Positions 8,781-15,561 of a stretch of DNA of 50,454 nucleotides are shown here, piece by piece. The DNA is from Christensenella sp. UBA4675. GTDB lineage: Bacteria > Bacillota > Clostridia > Christensenellales > Borkfalkiaceae. The position numbers and the translations under genes are program-made. Position 1 is the stretch's first letter; every line of letters begins with the position of its first letter. The notes under the pieces are model-generated. The model worked only from the letters and a program-made list of their open reading frames with translations, was not told the DNA's origin and did no database searches. Location: positions 197,851-248,304 of the forward strand of contig DHLF01000005.1 in the NCBI GenBank assembly GCA_002405165.1, given 5' to 3'.

Positions 8781-9488
8781 TTAACGCTCACTTTTAATAA
8801 GTCCGTTAAACGCAACTTTAAAAGCGTCGCTATTCATATTGCATTTTAGCTTATATGCAGGAATTTTTACAAGTTCTTCTAAAAAATCAAAAGTTTTTTG
8901 CATTGCTTTTTCTTCGTTCGGCAGATAAATTTGCTTTAATAAAAGTTTTAATTCTTCGTCTTTTTCTATTTTTTTTATGTTATTGTCTTTCCCACGTTCT
9001 AAAAAACAAAAAGAAGTTACTTTTTGAATTATTTTTCCGCCAAAACCTTCTTTTCCGCGCCAAGGATTTCCGCAAGCGTACACTCCGCCATATTTTATCC
9101 AAAGCACGGGTTTATCGCCGTTTATTACTTTAAGCGTATTTAATTTTTTATGCCATAAAGAAATATGCGTAGTTTTTCCGACCCCGCTTTCAGCGCAAAA
9201 AATAATGCCGTTTTCTTTATATTTTATACTTGCCCCGTGAAAAACGCATCTATTAAAACTCGGTAATTTTTCGGCGATTTTTCTAAAAACGTCTAACATT
9301 TCGCAGTAATCCAAACTGCCTTCTCCCCTTTCGAATAATTCACGAGCGTTATCCATAGAAGAAATTATTGTAATGTCTATATTTTCAGCGTTTTCCACCA
9401 AAAAATCTTCGCAAAAAAGTTTAATTTTGGGACTTACGCATAAGATTTTCACGTTTAATTCGGCAAAACGAACGACAAAATTTTCCAT
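8781..9488 (-). CDS. HPr kinase-like P-loop protein
   Basis: HprK-type ATPase/kinase not linked to HPr. A Walker A lies near residues 98-107 (CAESGVGKTT), INGDKP near 122-127 matches the second HprK nucleotide-site element, and GNPWRGKEGFG near 140-150 follows. The family is found with PqqD-like proteins and, in some lasso-peptide clusters, phosphorylates the peptide; here the substrate is unknown. It is a single domain (235 residues) without the N-terminal domain of true HprK. The upstream region lacks a Shine-Dalgarno and the promoter lies very close (9497-9525), so the mRNA may be leaderless. Confidence 0.75.
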   Translation of the reverse strand: MENFVVRFAELNVKILCVSPKIKLFCEDFLVENAENIDITIISSMDNARELFERGEGSLDYCEMLDVFRKIAEKLPSFNRCVFHGASIKYKENGIIFCAESGVGKTTHISLWHKKLNTLKVINGDKPVLWIKYGGVYACGNPWRGKEGFGGKIIQKVTSFCFLERGKDNNIKKIEKDEELKLLLKQIYLPNEEKAMQKTFDFLEELVKIPAYKLKCNMNSDAFKVAFNGLIKSER

Positions 9489-9496
9489 ACTATTTA

Positions 9497-9525
9497 ATTA
9501 TAACACAAAAAAACGCTCGTTTCAA
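9497..9525 (-). promoter_or_regulatory. Promoter of the HprK-like/PqqD/nucleotidyltransferase cassette
   Basis: Minus-strand TTGAAA, 17 bp, TATAAT. The -10 box ends only 8 bp before the ATG at 9488, so the predicted start (about 9490) falls one or two bases before the start codon. The absence of a Shine-Dalgarno fits a leaderless transcript. Confidence 0.6.
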
Positions 9526-9568
9526 GACAAAAATTATAATATAACTAGCAAATAGCCGTTGAAATATC

Positions 9569-9620
9569 GTTAAAAATATGTTAAAATTTTAAGTGCTATT
9601 TTAGTTTAAAAATATAAAAT
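9569..9620 (+). promoter_or_regulatory. Promoter with direct-repeat operators upstream of the response regulator
   Basis: Two 11-bp-period repeats are visible: GTTAAAAATATGTTAAAA (9569-9586, GTTAA-N6-GTTAA) and TTTAAG-N5-TTTTAG (9588-9604). After TTTTAGTT come 8 nt and a -10-like TAAAAT (9615-9620). The geometry matches the two promoters at 11517-11548 and 11798-11829, suggesting autoregulation by the response regulator. Repeats with 11-bp spacing replacing the -35 box are typical of OmpR/PhoB-family activation. The repeats are seen; their function is inferred. Confidence 0.6.
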
Positions 9621-9638
9621 ATCAAAAAGGAGTATGAT

Positions 9639-10313
9639 ATGAGAATTCTTATTGCCGAAGACGACGCAAGTTTGCTTAAATCTTTAATTTACGTTTTTAA
9701 ACTAAATAAATACGAAGTAGACGGAGTATCTAACGGATTAGACGCGTATGATTACGCTTCCAGCGGGGAATACGACGGATTAGTTTTAGACATAATGATG
9801 CCTTCATTAGACGGAATAAGCGTTTTAAAAAAATTGCGTGCGCAAGGAATAAACACTCCTACCCTGTTTTTGACCGCAAAAACCGAAATAAGCGATAGAG
9901 TGGAAGGTCTTGACGCAGGAGCGGACGACTATATTTCCAAGCCTTTTTCCACGCAAGAATTACTTGCGAGAGTAAGGGCGATGCTTAGAAGAAAAGACAA
10001 CTTCGTTCCCGAAATAATGGAATACGAAGGGTTAAAATTAAATAAATCTACATATGAACTTTCTTATTTAAACAACGTAGTAACGCTGGGAAGTAAAGAG
10101 CTACAAATTACTGAAGTATTATTTTCACGTAAAGGAAATATCGTTACGATAGAACAACTAATCACTCACATTTGGGGCTGGGATACCGACATAGACACGA
10201 GCGTAGTGTGGGTGCATATATCTAATTTAAGAAAGAAAATGGAAAGCATAAACGCTCCCGTAACGGTAAAATTCATAAGAAACGCCGGATATGTTTTGGA
10301 GAAAATTAAATGA
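9639..10313 (+). CDS. OmpR/PhoB-family response regulator
   Basis: Two-component transcription factor. The receiver domain (1-120) has acidic residues D8/D9, phospho-acceptor D51 (VLDIMMP), T79 and K101 (SKPF). The winged-helix DNA-binding domain (about 128-224) ends with the WGWDTDIDTSVVWVHISNLRKKM recognition region and FIRNAGYVLE wing. The Shine-Dalgarno is AAAAAGGAG. The stop overlaps the kinase start (ATGA). It resembles CiaR-type regulators in the WG.D.D..SVV.V...RKK stretch, but this is an impression, not a phylogeny. Likely target sites lie at its own promoter and at two promoters just downstream of the operon. Confidence 0.93.
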   Translation: MRILIAEDDASLLKSLIYVFKLNKYEVDGVSNGLDAYDYASSGEYDGLVLDIMMPSLDGISVLKKLRAQGINTPTLFLTAKTEISDRVEGLDAGADDYISKPFSTQELLARVRAMLRRKDNFVPEIMEYEGLKLNKSTYELSYLNNVVTLGSKELQITEVLFSRKGNIVTIEQLITHIWGWDTDIDTSVVWVHISNLRKKMESINAPVTVKFIRNAGYVLEKIK

Positions 10314-11497
10314 TTGAAAAGCTTAAAAAAAAGTTTTTAATTGCTTTACTCGCTTCGGTAATCATCGCCGTAGGAATTATTTACTCCATAATAATATTTA
10401 CAAACTTAAAGCAAACTAATATCGCTTTAGATAAAATAACGGACGAAATTGCCAATAATAACGGAAACTTACCCGAAGAAACGGACGATTCTACCTTACT
10501 CGTTTCGAAAGAATCTAAAAGAGCCTTAGTATATTTTACCGTAAAGCTAGACGGAACGGAATATTATGCAGAGTTAAATCACGCTTCCGGCGTATCAATA
10601 GAAAGTGCAATAGGTTACGCAAAAAAAGCCTTATCCAAACCGAAAACACGCGGATGGTTAGGAAATTATAGGTATAAAGTATACAAAGACTATCAAAACA
10701 AAAAATGTATAGTGTTTTTAGATGGTTCAATCAATAAAGGCACGACGAAAATTATTATAGTCAACGAAGGAATAATAATGTTTTCCAGCGGACTTGCGGT
10801 ATTTTTGATTCTTGCCATATTGTCCGAAAAAATTCTTTCGCCCATATCGGAAAGTTACGTTAAACAAAGACAGTTTATTACGGACGTAAATCACGAACTA
10901 AAAACGCCCTTAACTTTAATAAACACGAATTTAGAAATAATAGAAAGCGAAATAGGACCTAACGAGTGGATTGACGACGTTAAAAAGGAAACTGCACGAA
11001 TGACGGAACTCGTAAATCAATTAGTAACGTTAAGCCGAATGGACGAATCGCCCAAAATGGATTTTATAAAATTCGATTTAAGCGAATTGTTAAACGGAGC
11101 GGTAGCGGAATTTAAACCTTTGGCAACTAGCGTTAGCTTTGAAGAAGATATTGCACCCGACGTTATTTATACGGGAAACGAAGATTCCATTAGAAGACTT
11201 ATAGGAATAATGCTTGACAACGCCATAAAATATTGCGACGTAGGCGGAGTTATTTCTATAAAACTTACAAACCATCATCACCCCGTCATTTACTTTGAAA
11301 ACACTTATAGCAAGGTAAACGAAATAGATTTGTCAAAATTATTCGATAGATTTTATAGAGCGGATAAATCTAGAACAAATAGGGGAAGTTTCGGTATAGG
11401 TTTAAGCTTAGCGAAAAACATTACTCATTCCCATAAAGGGGACATAACTTGTTATAAAAAAGATAATATAATAGGATTTAAAATAACTTTAAAATAA
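10310..11497 (+). CDS. Membrane sensor histidine kinase
   Basis: Partner of the upstream response regulator. TM1 spans about residues 9-31, an extracytoplasmic sensor of about 120 residues follows (31-150), and TM2 spans about 150-172. There is no HAMP domain: TM2 runs almost directly into the dimerisation domain with phospho-acceptor H195 in DVNHELKTPLTL. The ATPase domain has N-box MLDNAIKYCD, FDRFYRAD (F-box) and GSFGIGLSLAK (G2). Length 395. It overlaps the regulator stop by 4 bp, implying translational coupling. The signal is unknown; the sensor domain is unrecognised. Confidence 0.92.
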   Translation: MIEKLKKKFLIALLASVIIAVGIIYSIIIFTNLKQTNIALDKITDEIANNNGNLPEETDDSTLLVSKESKRALVYFTVKLDGTEYYAELNHASGVSIESAIGYAKKALSKPKTRGWLGNYRYKVYKDYQNKKCIVFLDGSINKGTTKIIIVNEGIIMFSSGLAVFLILAILSEKILSPISESYVKQRQFITDVNHELKTPLTLINTNLEIIESEIGPNEWIDDVKKETARMTELVNQLVTLSRMDESPKMDFIKFDLSELLNGAVAEFKPLATSVSFEEDIAPDVIYTGNEDSIRRLIGIMLDNAIKYCDVGGVISIKLTNHHHPVIYFENTYSKVNEIDLSKLFDRFYRADKSRTNRGSFGIGLSLAKNITHSHKGDITCYKKDNIIGFKITLK

Positions 11498-11516
11498 ATT
11501 AAAAATTTTTTAAATT

Positions 11517-11548
11517 TTTAGTTGTGATTTAGTTTATAAGCATATAAT
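11517..11548 (+). promoter_or_regulatory. Direct-repeat operator and promoter of putative small RNA 1
   Basis: TTTAGTTGTGATTTAGTT (11517-11534) is two perfect TTTAGTT copies with an 11-bp period. It is followed after exactly 8 nt by TATAAT (11543-11548). There is no SigA -35 box, so the repeat occupies the activator position. A long A/T tract upstream may act as an UP element. The same layout occurs at 11798-11829. Confidence 0.65.
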
Positions 11549-11554
11549 AAAATC

Positions 11555-11678
11555 ATAAAATAGGTAAAGATAAATTTCAATTTAAGATTTTATCTCATTT
11601 AAAAAGCACAATCCATATTTACATAACTTCATTCTCACAACCTCCTGAAAAAGACGGAAAAATTTTTCCGTCTTTTTT
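11555..11678 (+). ncRNA. Putative regulatory small RNA 1 (about 123 nt)
   Basis: Predicted from a promoter (11517-11548) and a strong terminator (11648-11678: a perfect palindromic stem with a GACGG core, then T6), with no ORF between. A 5' hairpin AGATAAA/TTTATCT spans 11568-11595. The segment between the two hairpins (about 11596-11647) looks unpaired and ends in ACAACCTCCTG, where CCTCCT (11641-11646) is complementary to a Shine-Dalgarno GGAGG. Hairpin, single-stranded anti-SD stretch and terminator is the build of translation-blocking small RNAs such as streptococcal csRNAs. The endpoints are estimates. Confidence 0.6.
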
Positions 11679-11797
11679 CGGTTCTATTGTAGAATAAGGT
11701 ACTGATAAAAATATTTACTCTACATTATTTTTAACCCCATAGTATATTTAAAAAAACTTTTCTGAGCTTTCAAAAATTTTTTAAAAATTTAGATTTT

Positions 11798-11829
11798 TTT
11801 AGTTTGAATTTAGTTAGCAAATATATTAT
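11798..11829 (+). promoter_or_regulatory. Direct-repeat operator and promoter of putative small RNA 2
   Basis: TTTAGTTTGAATTTAGTT (11798-11815) again has two perfect TTTAGTT copies 11 bp apart, then 8 nt, then a -10-like TATTAT (11824-11829). An AAAAATTTTTTAAA tract occurs upstream as at the first site. The repeats, period and spacing are shared with 11517-11548 although the N4 linker and downstream sequence differ, which argues for selection rather than simple copying. Confidence 0.65.
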
Positions 11830-11835
11830 GTAAGC

Positions 11836-11906
11836 GAGAAGACTAAATCATCTTCTTATTTTTTTCCTTTTGTGGCTGTCCCCTATTTCATAGGGGACGG
11901 TTTTTT
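11836..11906 (+). ncRNA. Putative regulatory small RNA 2 (about 71 nt)
   Basis: Starts about 7 nt after the TATTAT box and ends at a strong terminator (11876-11906: an 11-bp stem with GTCCCCTAT/ATAGGGGAC, 3-nt loop, then T6). A short 5' hairpin AGAAGA/TCTTCT spans 11837-11856. The unpaired stretch between hairpins contains TTTTTTTCCTTTT, complementary to A-rich Shine-Dalgarno sequences of the AAAAGGAAA kind used in this window. No ORF is present. The call is an inference from the promoter-terminator pair; the ends are estimates. Confidence 0.55.
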
Positions 11907-11929
11907 ACGCACTTAACTACGCACTTAAC
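11906..11929 (+). repeat. Perfect 12-bp tandem duplication
   Basis: TACGCACTTAAC occurs twice, head to tail, directly after the terminator of putative small RNA 2. Read on the other strand it gives GTTAA with a 12-bp period. No function is assigned. The rest of the gap to trxA (11930-12020) is AT-rich and shows nothing else. Confidence 0.8.
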
Positions 11930-12020
11930 CGCGATAATTTACAAATTTTCGCAATTATTTTATAAATAACTTTTAATTTAAAACTTTTTTAACACTTTTA
12001 CAAGCGTGTGATTTTTAGCT

Positions 12021-12057
12021 AAAAAAGCGTGTAAACCGTTTTGATTTACACGCTTTT
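12021..12057 (-). terminator. Terminator after trxA
   Basis: Minus strand: a 13-bp stem (AAAAGCGTGTAAA with its complement), 9-nt loop, then a T run. It ends the comM-to-trxA gene row 10 bp after the trxA stop. Confidence 0.85.
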
Positions 12058-12066
12058 AATTTTTTA

Positions 12067-12387
12067 TTAAATATATTTTATAAGCATTTCCGCAAGTTCC
12101 GCTTTCGTAGATAATCCGACCGTTTTTTCCACGGGTCTACCGTCTTTAAAAACGATAATACAAGGAATGCTGGCAATTTTGTATTTATAAGCTAAACTTT
12201 CGTTTTCGTCGACGTCGACTTTTGCAAAAACGACTTTTTCTTTTAATTCTTGCGCAAGCTCGTTAAAAATAGGAGCTTGCATTCTACAAGGAGAACACCA
12301 AGTAGCCCAAAAATCGACCATAATCGGTTTACTTTCTTTTTCGATAAATTCGTCAAAATTTACGTCCGTAAGTTGTTTAATTTCCAT
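12067..12387 (-). CDS. trxA: Thioredoxin
   Basis: Cytosolic disulfide reductase. The 106-residue product has the complete fold: VDFWATWCSPCRMQAPI (active site W30-C31-S32-P33-C34), DVDENESLAYKYKIASIPCIIVF with the cis-Pro, and KDGRPVEKTVG. The active site is WCSPC instead of canonical WCGPC, a variant that may shift the redox potential. The Shine-Dalgarno AGGAGGA lies close to the ATG. It lies 41 bp downstream of hisS. Confidence 0.95.
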   Translation of the reverse strand: MEIKQLTDVNFDEFIEKESKPIMVDFWATWCSPCRMQAPIFNELAQELKEKVVFAKVDVDENESLAYKYKIASIPCIIVFKDGRPVEKTVGLSTKAELAEMLIKYI

Positions 12388-12428
12388 TTTTTCCTCCTAA
12401 CGATATTATGCGTTAAATAATTTATTTT

Positions 12429-13682
12429 TTACTTTATAATTTTTTCCAAAAGCGTTTCACAGTTAAACGACACTTTTTCTTGCGTTCCGTTTTCCATATC
12501 TTTTAACGAAATTTGACCGTTTTCGAGTTCTTCTTCGCCTATCGTTCCGACAAATCTCGCCTTAATTTTATCGGCGTACTTAAACTGAGCTTTTACGCTT
12601 CTTCCCAAATGGTCTATTTCTGTTTTAACGTTATTTTTTCTTAAAAGTCTAGCTACTTTAAAAGCTTGTTCGTAAGCCTTTTCGTTCATCGTACAGATAT
12701 ATAGGTCGACTTTTCTCTCTTCGGGAATACTTACGCCCATAGTTTCCATTAACATTAAAACTCTTTCAAGCCCCATTCCAAAGCCTACGCAACAAGTAGG
12801 AGCTCCGCCTAATTGCTCGACTAAACCGTCGTATCTACCGCCCGCACAAACCGTACCTTGCGTGCCGAGAGCAACAGTTATAAATTCGAAAACGGTTTTG
12901 GTATAATAATCCAATCCCCTTACAATCATAGGATTGACTTCGTATTTTAATCCCGCAATATCTAAGTAAGATTTTACTTTTTCAAAGTGAGAAGAACATT
13001 CTTCGCACAAAAAGTCGGTGATTTTGGGCGCGTTTAAAGTGTATTTTTTACAGTCTTCTTCCTTACAATCTAACATTCTTAGCGGATTTTTTTCGTATCT
13101 CGTTTTACAAGAAGGACACATATCTTCAATAAAGGGAGCAAAGTATTCTTTTAAAGCTTTATTGTAAGAGCTTCTACAAGTTTTACAGCCCATAGAATTT
13201 ATATTGAGTTTTACTTCTAGTCCGAGCGTTTTTAAAATTTCATCCGCAACCAAAATAGTTTCGGCGTCGGCGGAAGGATTGCTAGCCCCGTAAAATTCTA
13301 TACCGAACTGATGATGTTCTCTCAATCTTCCCGCTTGCGGTCTTTCGTAACGGAAAACGGGAGTAATATAATATAATTTTAGCGGTAAAGCGGTATTAGA
13401 TAAACCGTTTTCTATAAAACTTCTGGCAACGCCCGCAGTACCTTCGGGCTTTAAAGTAATGCTTCTACCGCCTTTGTCTTCAAAGGTATACATTTCTTTA
13501 TTGACTATATCGGTAGTTTCGCCTACCCCCCTTAAAAACAATTCCGTATATTCAAAAACGGGAGTGCGAATTTCTTTAAAGTCATAGTTATCCGCAATGC
13601 GTTTTGCGGTGTTTTCTACGTAGTGCCATTTGTACGATTCGGACGGAAGAACGTCTTTCGTACCCTTAGGAATATTTACCAT
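12429..13682 (-). CDS. hisS: Histidine--tRNA ligase
   Basis: Class II aminoacyl-tRNA synthetase. It begins with the IPKGTKDVLP signature. Motif 2 region FRYERPQAGRLREHHQFGIEFYG is near residues 110-132, the HisA motif GLDYYTKTVFEF near 258, and motif 3 region GGRYDGLVEQLGG and GFGMGLERVL near 283-308. A C-terminal anticodon-binding domain follows. Length 417 is normal. A four-cysteine-rich insertion (CKTCRSSY...CPSCK...CKEEDCKK...CEEC, about 170-230) is present, as in many Clostridia. No T-box lies directly upstream because the gene is 15 bp from hslU. Confidence 0.97.
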   Translation of the reverse strand: MVNIPKGTKDVLPSESYKWHYVENTAKRIADNYDFKEIRTPVFEYTELFLRGVGETTDIVNKEMYTFEDKGGRSITLKPEGTAGVARSFIENGLSNTALPLKLYYITPVFRYERPQAGRLREHHQFGIEFYGASNPSADAETILVADEILKTLGLEVKLNINSMGCKTCRSSYNKALKEYFAPFIEDMCPSCKTRYEKNPLRMLDCKEEDCKKYTLNAPKITDFLCEECSSHFEKVKSYLDIAGLKYEVNPMIVRGLDYYTKTVFEFITVALGTQGTVCAGGRYDGLVEQLGGAPTCCVGFGMGLERVLMLMETMGVSIPEERKVDLYICTMNEKAYEQAFKVARLLRKNNVKTEIDHLGRSVKAQFKYADKIKARFVGTIGEEELENGQISLKDMENGTQEKVSFNCETLLEKIIK

Positions 13683-13697
13683 TTTTTCTCCGAGTTA

Positions 13698-15014
13698 TTA
13701 TAAAATATATTTTTTCAAATTTAAGTCTTTAACTACGCTTTGTAAGTGTCCGTTAACGTAGTTTTTATCTATAACGACTTTGCTCATAGGATAATTCCCG
13801 CCCGCATTAAAAGAAATATCGTCCAAAAGATTTTCCATAACGGTATGAAGTCTTCTCGCGCCGATGTCTTCTTTTGTTTCGTTTAAAGAAACTGAAACTT
13901 CGGCAATTTCTTCTATTGCGTCTTGCGTAAATTCCAAATCTATATTGTCGACTTTTAAAAGCGTATTGTATTGTTTAGTGATAGCGTTTCTGGGTTGAGT
14001 TAAAATTTTAACGAAATCTTCTTTGGATAAGCTGTCTAATTCAACGAGAATCGGGAATCTTCCTTGAAGTTCGGGAATTAAATCTTCTACCTTTGAAACG
14101 TGGAAAGCGCCTGCGGCGATAAACAACATATAGTCGGTTTTAACGGGACCGTATTTGGTTACGACGGTAGAACCTTCTACTATTGGAAGAATATCTCTCT
14201 GAACGCCTTCTCTCGAAACGTCCGCGCCAGAATTTTGCGAACCTTTACCCGCGATTTTATCTATTTCGTCAACGAAAATAATACCTTCTTCTTCGGCTCT
14301 TCTAACACCTTCGCTTGTAACGGCTTCTTCGTCGATAAGTTTTTCGGTTTCTTCGCCTAAAAGTAACTGTTTAGCTTCTTTTACGCTGATTTTTCTTTTT
14401 TTGGTGCGTTTGGGCATAAAATCGCCGAATATAGAACCTAAATTTATTTCGGCTCCGCTACCGGGAACGAGTTGCATACCTTTGGGAGCGTCCGCAACTT
14501 CTATTTCTATAATCATTTCGTCGTATCTGCCGTCCGAAACGCCTTCCGTAACGTCGGCTAAATATTCTTCGTCCGATTTTTCGGAATTATCTTTGGGCAT
14601 AGCGACAACTACGGCTTTCGCGATTTTTCTATTTACTATTTTTTCGGCTTTTGAAATAACCGTTTGGGTTTGTTCTTCTTTAACGAGTCTAACGCTGGTT
14701 TCGACTAAATCCCTTACCATAGATTCAACGTCCCTGCCGACGTAGCCGACTTCCGTAAATTTAGTAGCTTCTACTTTTATAAAAGGAGCGTTTACGAGTT
14801 TTGCAAGTCTTCTTGCAATTTCGGTTTTACCTACGCCCGTAGGACCTTTCATAATAATATTTTTAGGGGTAATATCTTCCCTTTCTTCTTTGGTGAGTTT
14901 ACTTCTGCGGTAGCGGTTACGAAGAGCTATTGCAACTGCCCTTTTAGCTTTATCTTGACCGATAATGTATTTGTCTAATTCGGCAACTATTTGTCTTGGG
15001 GATAATTGTTCCAT
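13698..15014 (-). CDS. hslU: ATP-dependent protease ATPase subunit HslU (ClpY)
   Basis: AAA+ unfoldase of the HslVU protease. It has LSPRQIVAELDKYIIGQDKAKRAVAIALRNR at the N-terminus, Walker A MKGPTGVGKTEIARRLA near residue 56, an intermediate I domain (about 108-235), Walker B EEGIIFVDEIDKI, sensor 1 and the C-terminal YIL tail that inserts into HslV. An upstream in-frame GTG at 15023 is possible, but the ATG at 15014 has a better-spaced GGTAGGTG and the usual N-terminus, so I start there; this leaves one base after the hslV stop. Confidence 0.96.
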   Translation of the reverse strand: MEQLSPRQIVAELDKYIIGQDKAKRAVAIALRNRYRRSKLTKEEREDITPKNIIMKGPTGVGKTEIARRLAKLVNAPFIKVEATKFTEVGYVGRDVESMVRDLVETSVRLVKEEQTQTVISKAEKIVNRKIAKAVVVAMPKDNSEKSDEEYLADVTEGVSDGRYDEMIIEIEVADAPKGMQLVPGSGAEINLGSIFGDFMPKRTKKRKISVKEAKQLLLGEETEKLIDEEAVTSEGVRRAEEEGIIFVDEIDKIAGKGSQNSGADVSREGVQRDILPIVEGSTVVTKYGPVKTDYMLFIAAGAFHVSKVEDLIPELQGRFPILVELDSLSKEDFVKILTQPRNAITKQYNTLLKVDNIDLEFTQDAIEEIAEVSVSLNETKEDIGARRLHTVMENLLDDISFNAGGNYPMSKVVIDKNYVNGHLQSVVKDLNLKKYIL

Positions 15015-15015
15015 A

Positions 15016-15561
15016 TTATTCACCTACCTTTACTACGGTTATGTGAGAATTGGTAAATACACATATTTCGCTTGCAATTTTCAAAGCTTTTTCGGCAATA
15101 ACGTCCGCGGGATAGTCGGTTTCTTGGAACAGGGCACGCCCTGCGGATAAAGCGTAATTTCCACCGCTTCCGATAGCGCAAACACCGCCGTCGGGTTCGA
15201 TAACTTCACCCCCGCCGGAAACTATTAAAATGCTGTCTTTATCGGCGACAATCATCATAGCTTCTAACTTTCTACCCATTTTGTCGTTTCTCCACAGCTC
15301 TGCAAGTTCGACTGCACTTCTCATAAGATTGCCCGAATATTTATTTAGCATACCTTCGAACTTTTCACATAAAGAAAAAGCGTCGCTGACAGAACCTGCA
15401 AAACCTATAACTACTTTATCGTTGAATATTTTTCTTACTTTTACGGCGTTATTTTTAAAAATAGCGTTTTCGCCGAACGTTACTTGTCCGTCGCCAGCAA
15501 TTGCCGTTACGCCGTCTTTCTTAACGGCACAAATTGTCGTGCCGTGAAATTCAATACTCAT
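15016..15561 (-). CDS. hslV: ATP-dependent protease subunit HslV (ClpQ)
   Basis: Proteasome-beta-like peptidase of the HslVU complex. The product starts MSIEFHGTTICAVKKDGVTAIAGDGQVTFG, then VRKIFNDKVVIGFAGSVSDAF and AIGSGGNYALSAGRAL. Like the Bacillus CodW form it carries a Ser just after Met1 and TTI about seven residues further in, so either an N-terminal Ser or processing to Thr could supply the nucleophile. Length 181. The start overlaps the trmFO end by 11 bp. Confidence 0.96.
   Translation of the reverse strand: MSIEFHGTTICAVKKDGVTAIAGDGQVTFGENAIFKNNAVKVRKIFNDKVVIGFAGSVSDAFSLCEKFEGMLNKYSGNLMRSAVELAELWRNDKMGRKLEAMMIVADKDSILIVSGGGEVIEPDGGVCAIGSGGNYALSAGRALFQETDYPADVIAEKALKIASEICVFTNSHITVVKVGE

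Noticed and set aside
12388..13700. Possible T-box upstream of hisS
   Set aside because: hisS is 15 bp from the upstream gene hslU, leaving no room for a T-box leader.
15016..15561. HslV as a defective protease because Thr is not at position 2
   Set aside because: The Bacillus CodW form also has a Ser after Met1 and keeps TTI further in, so this N-terminus is normal for Firmicutes.
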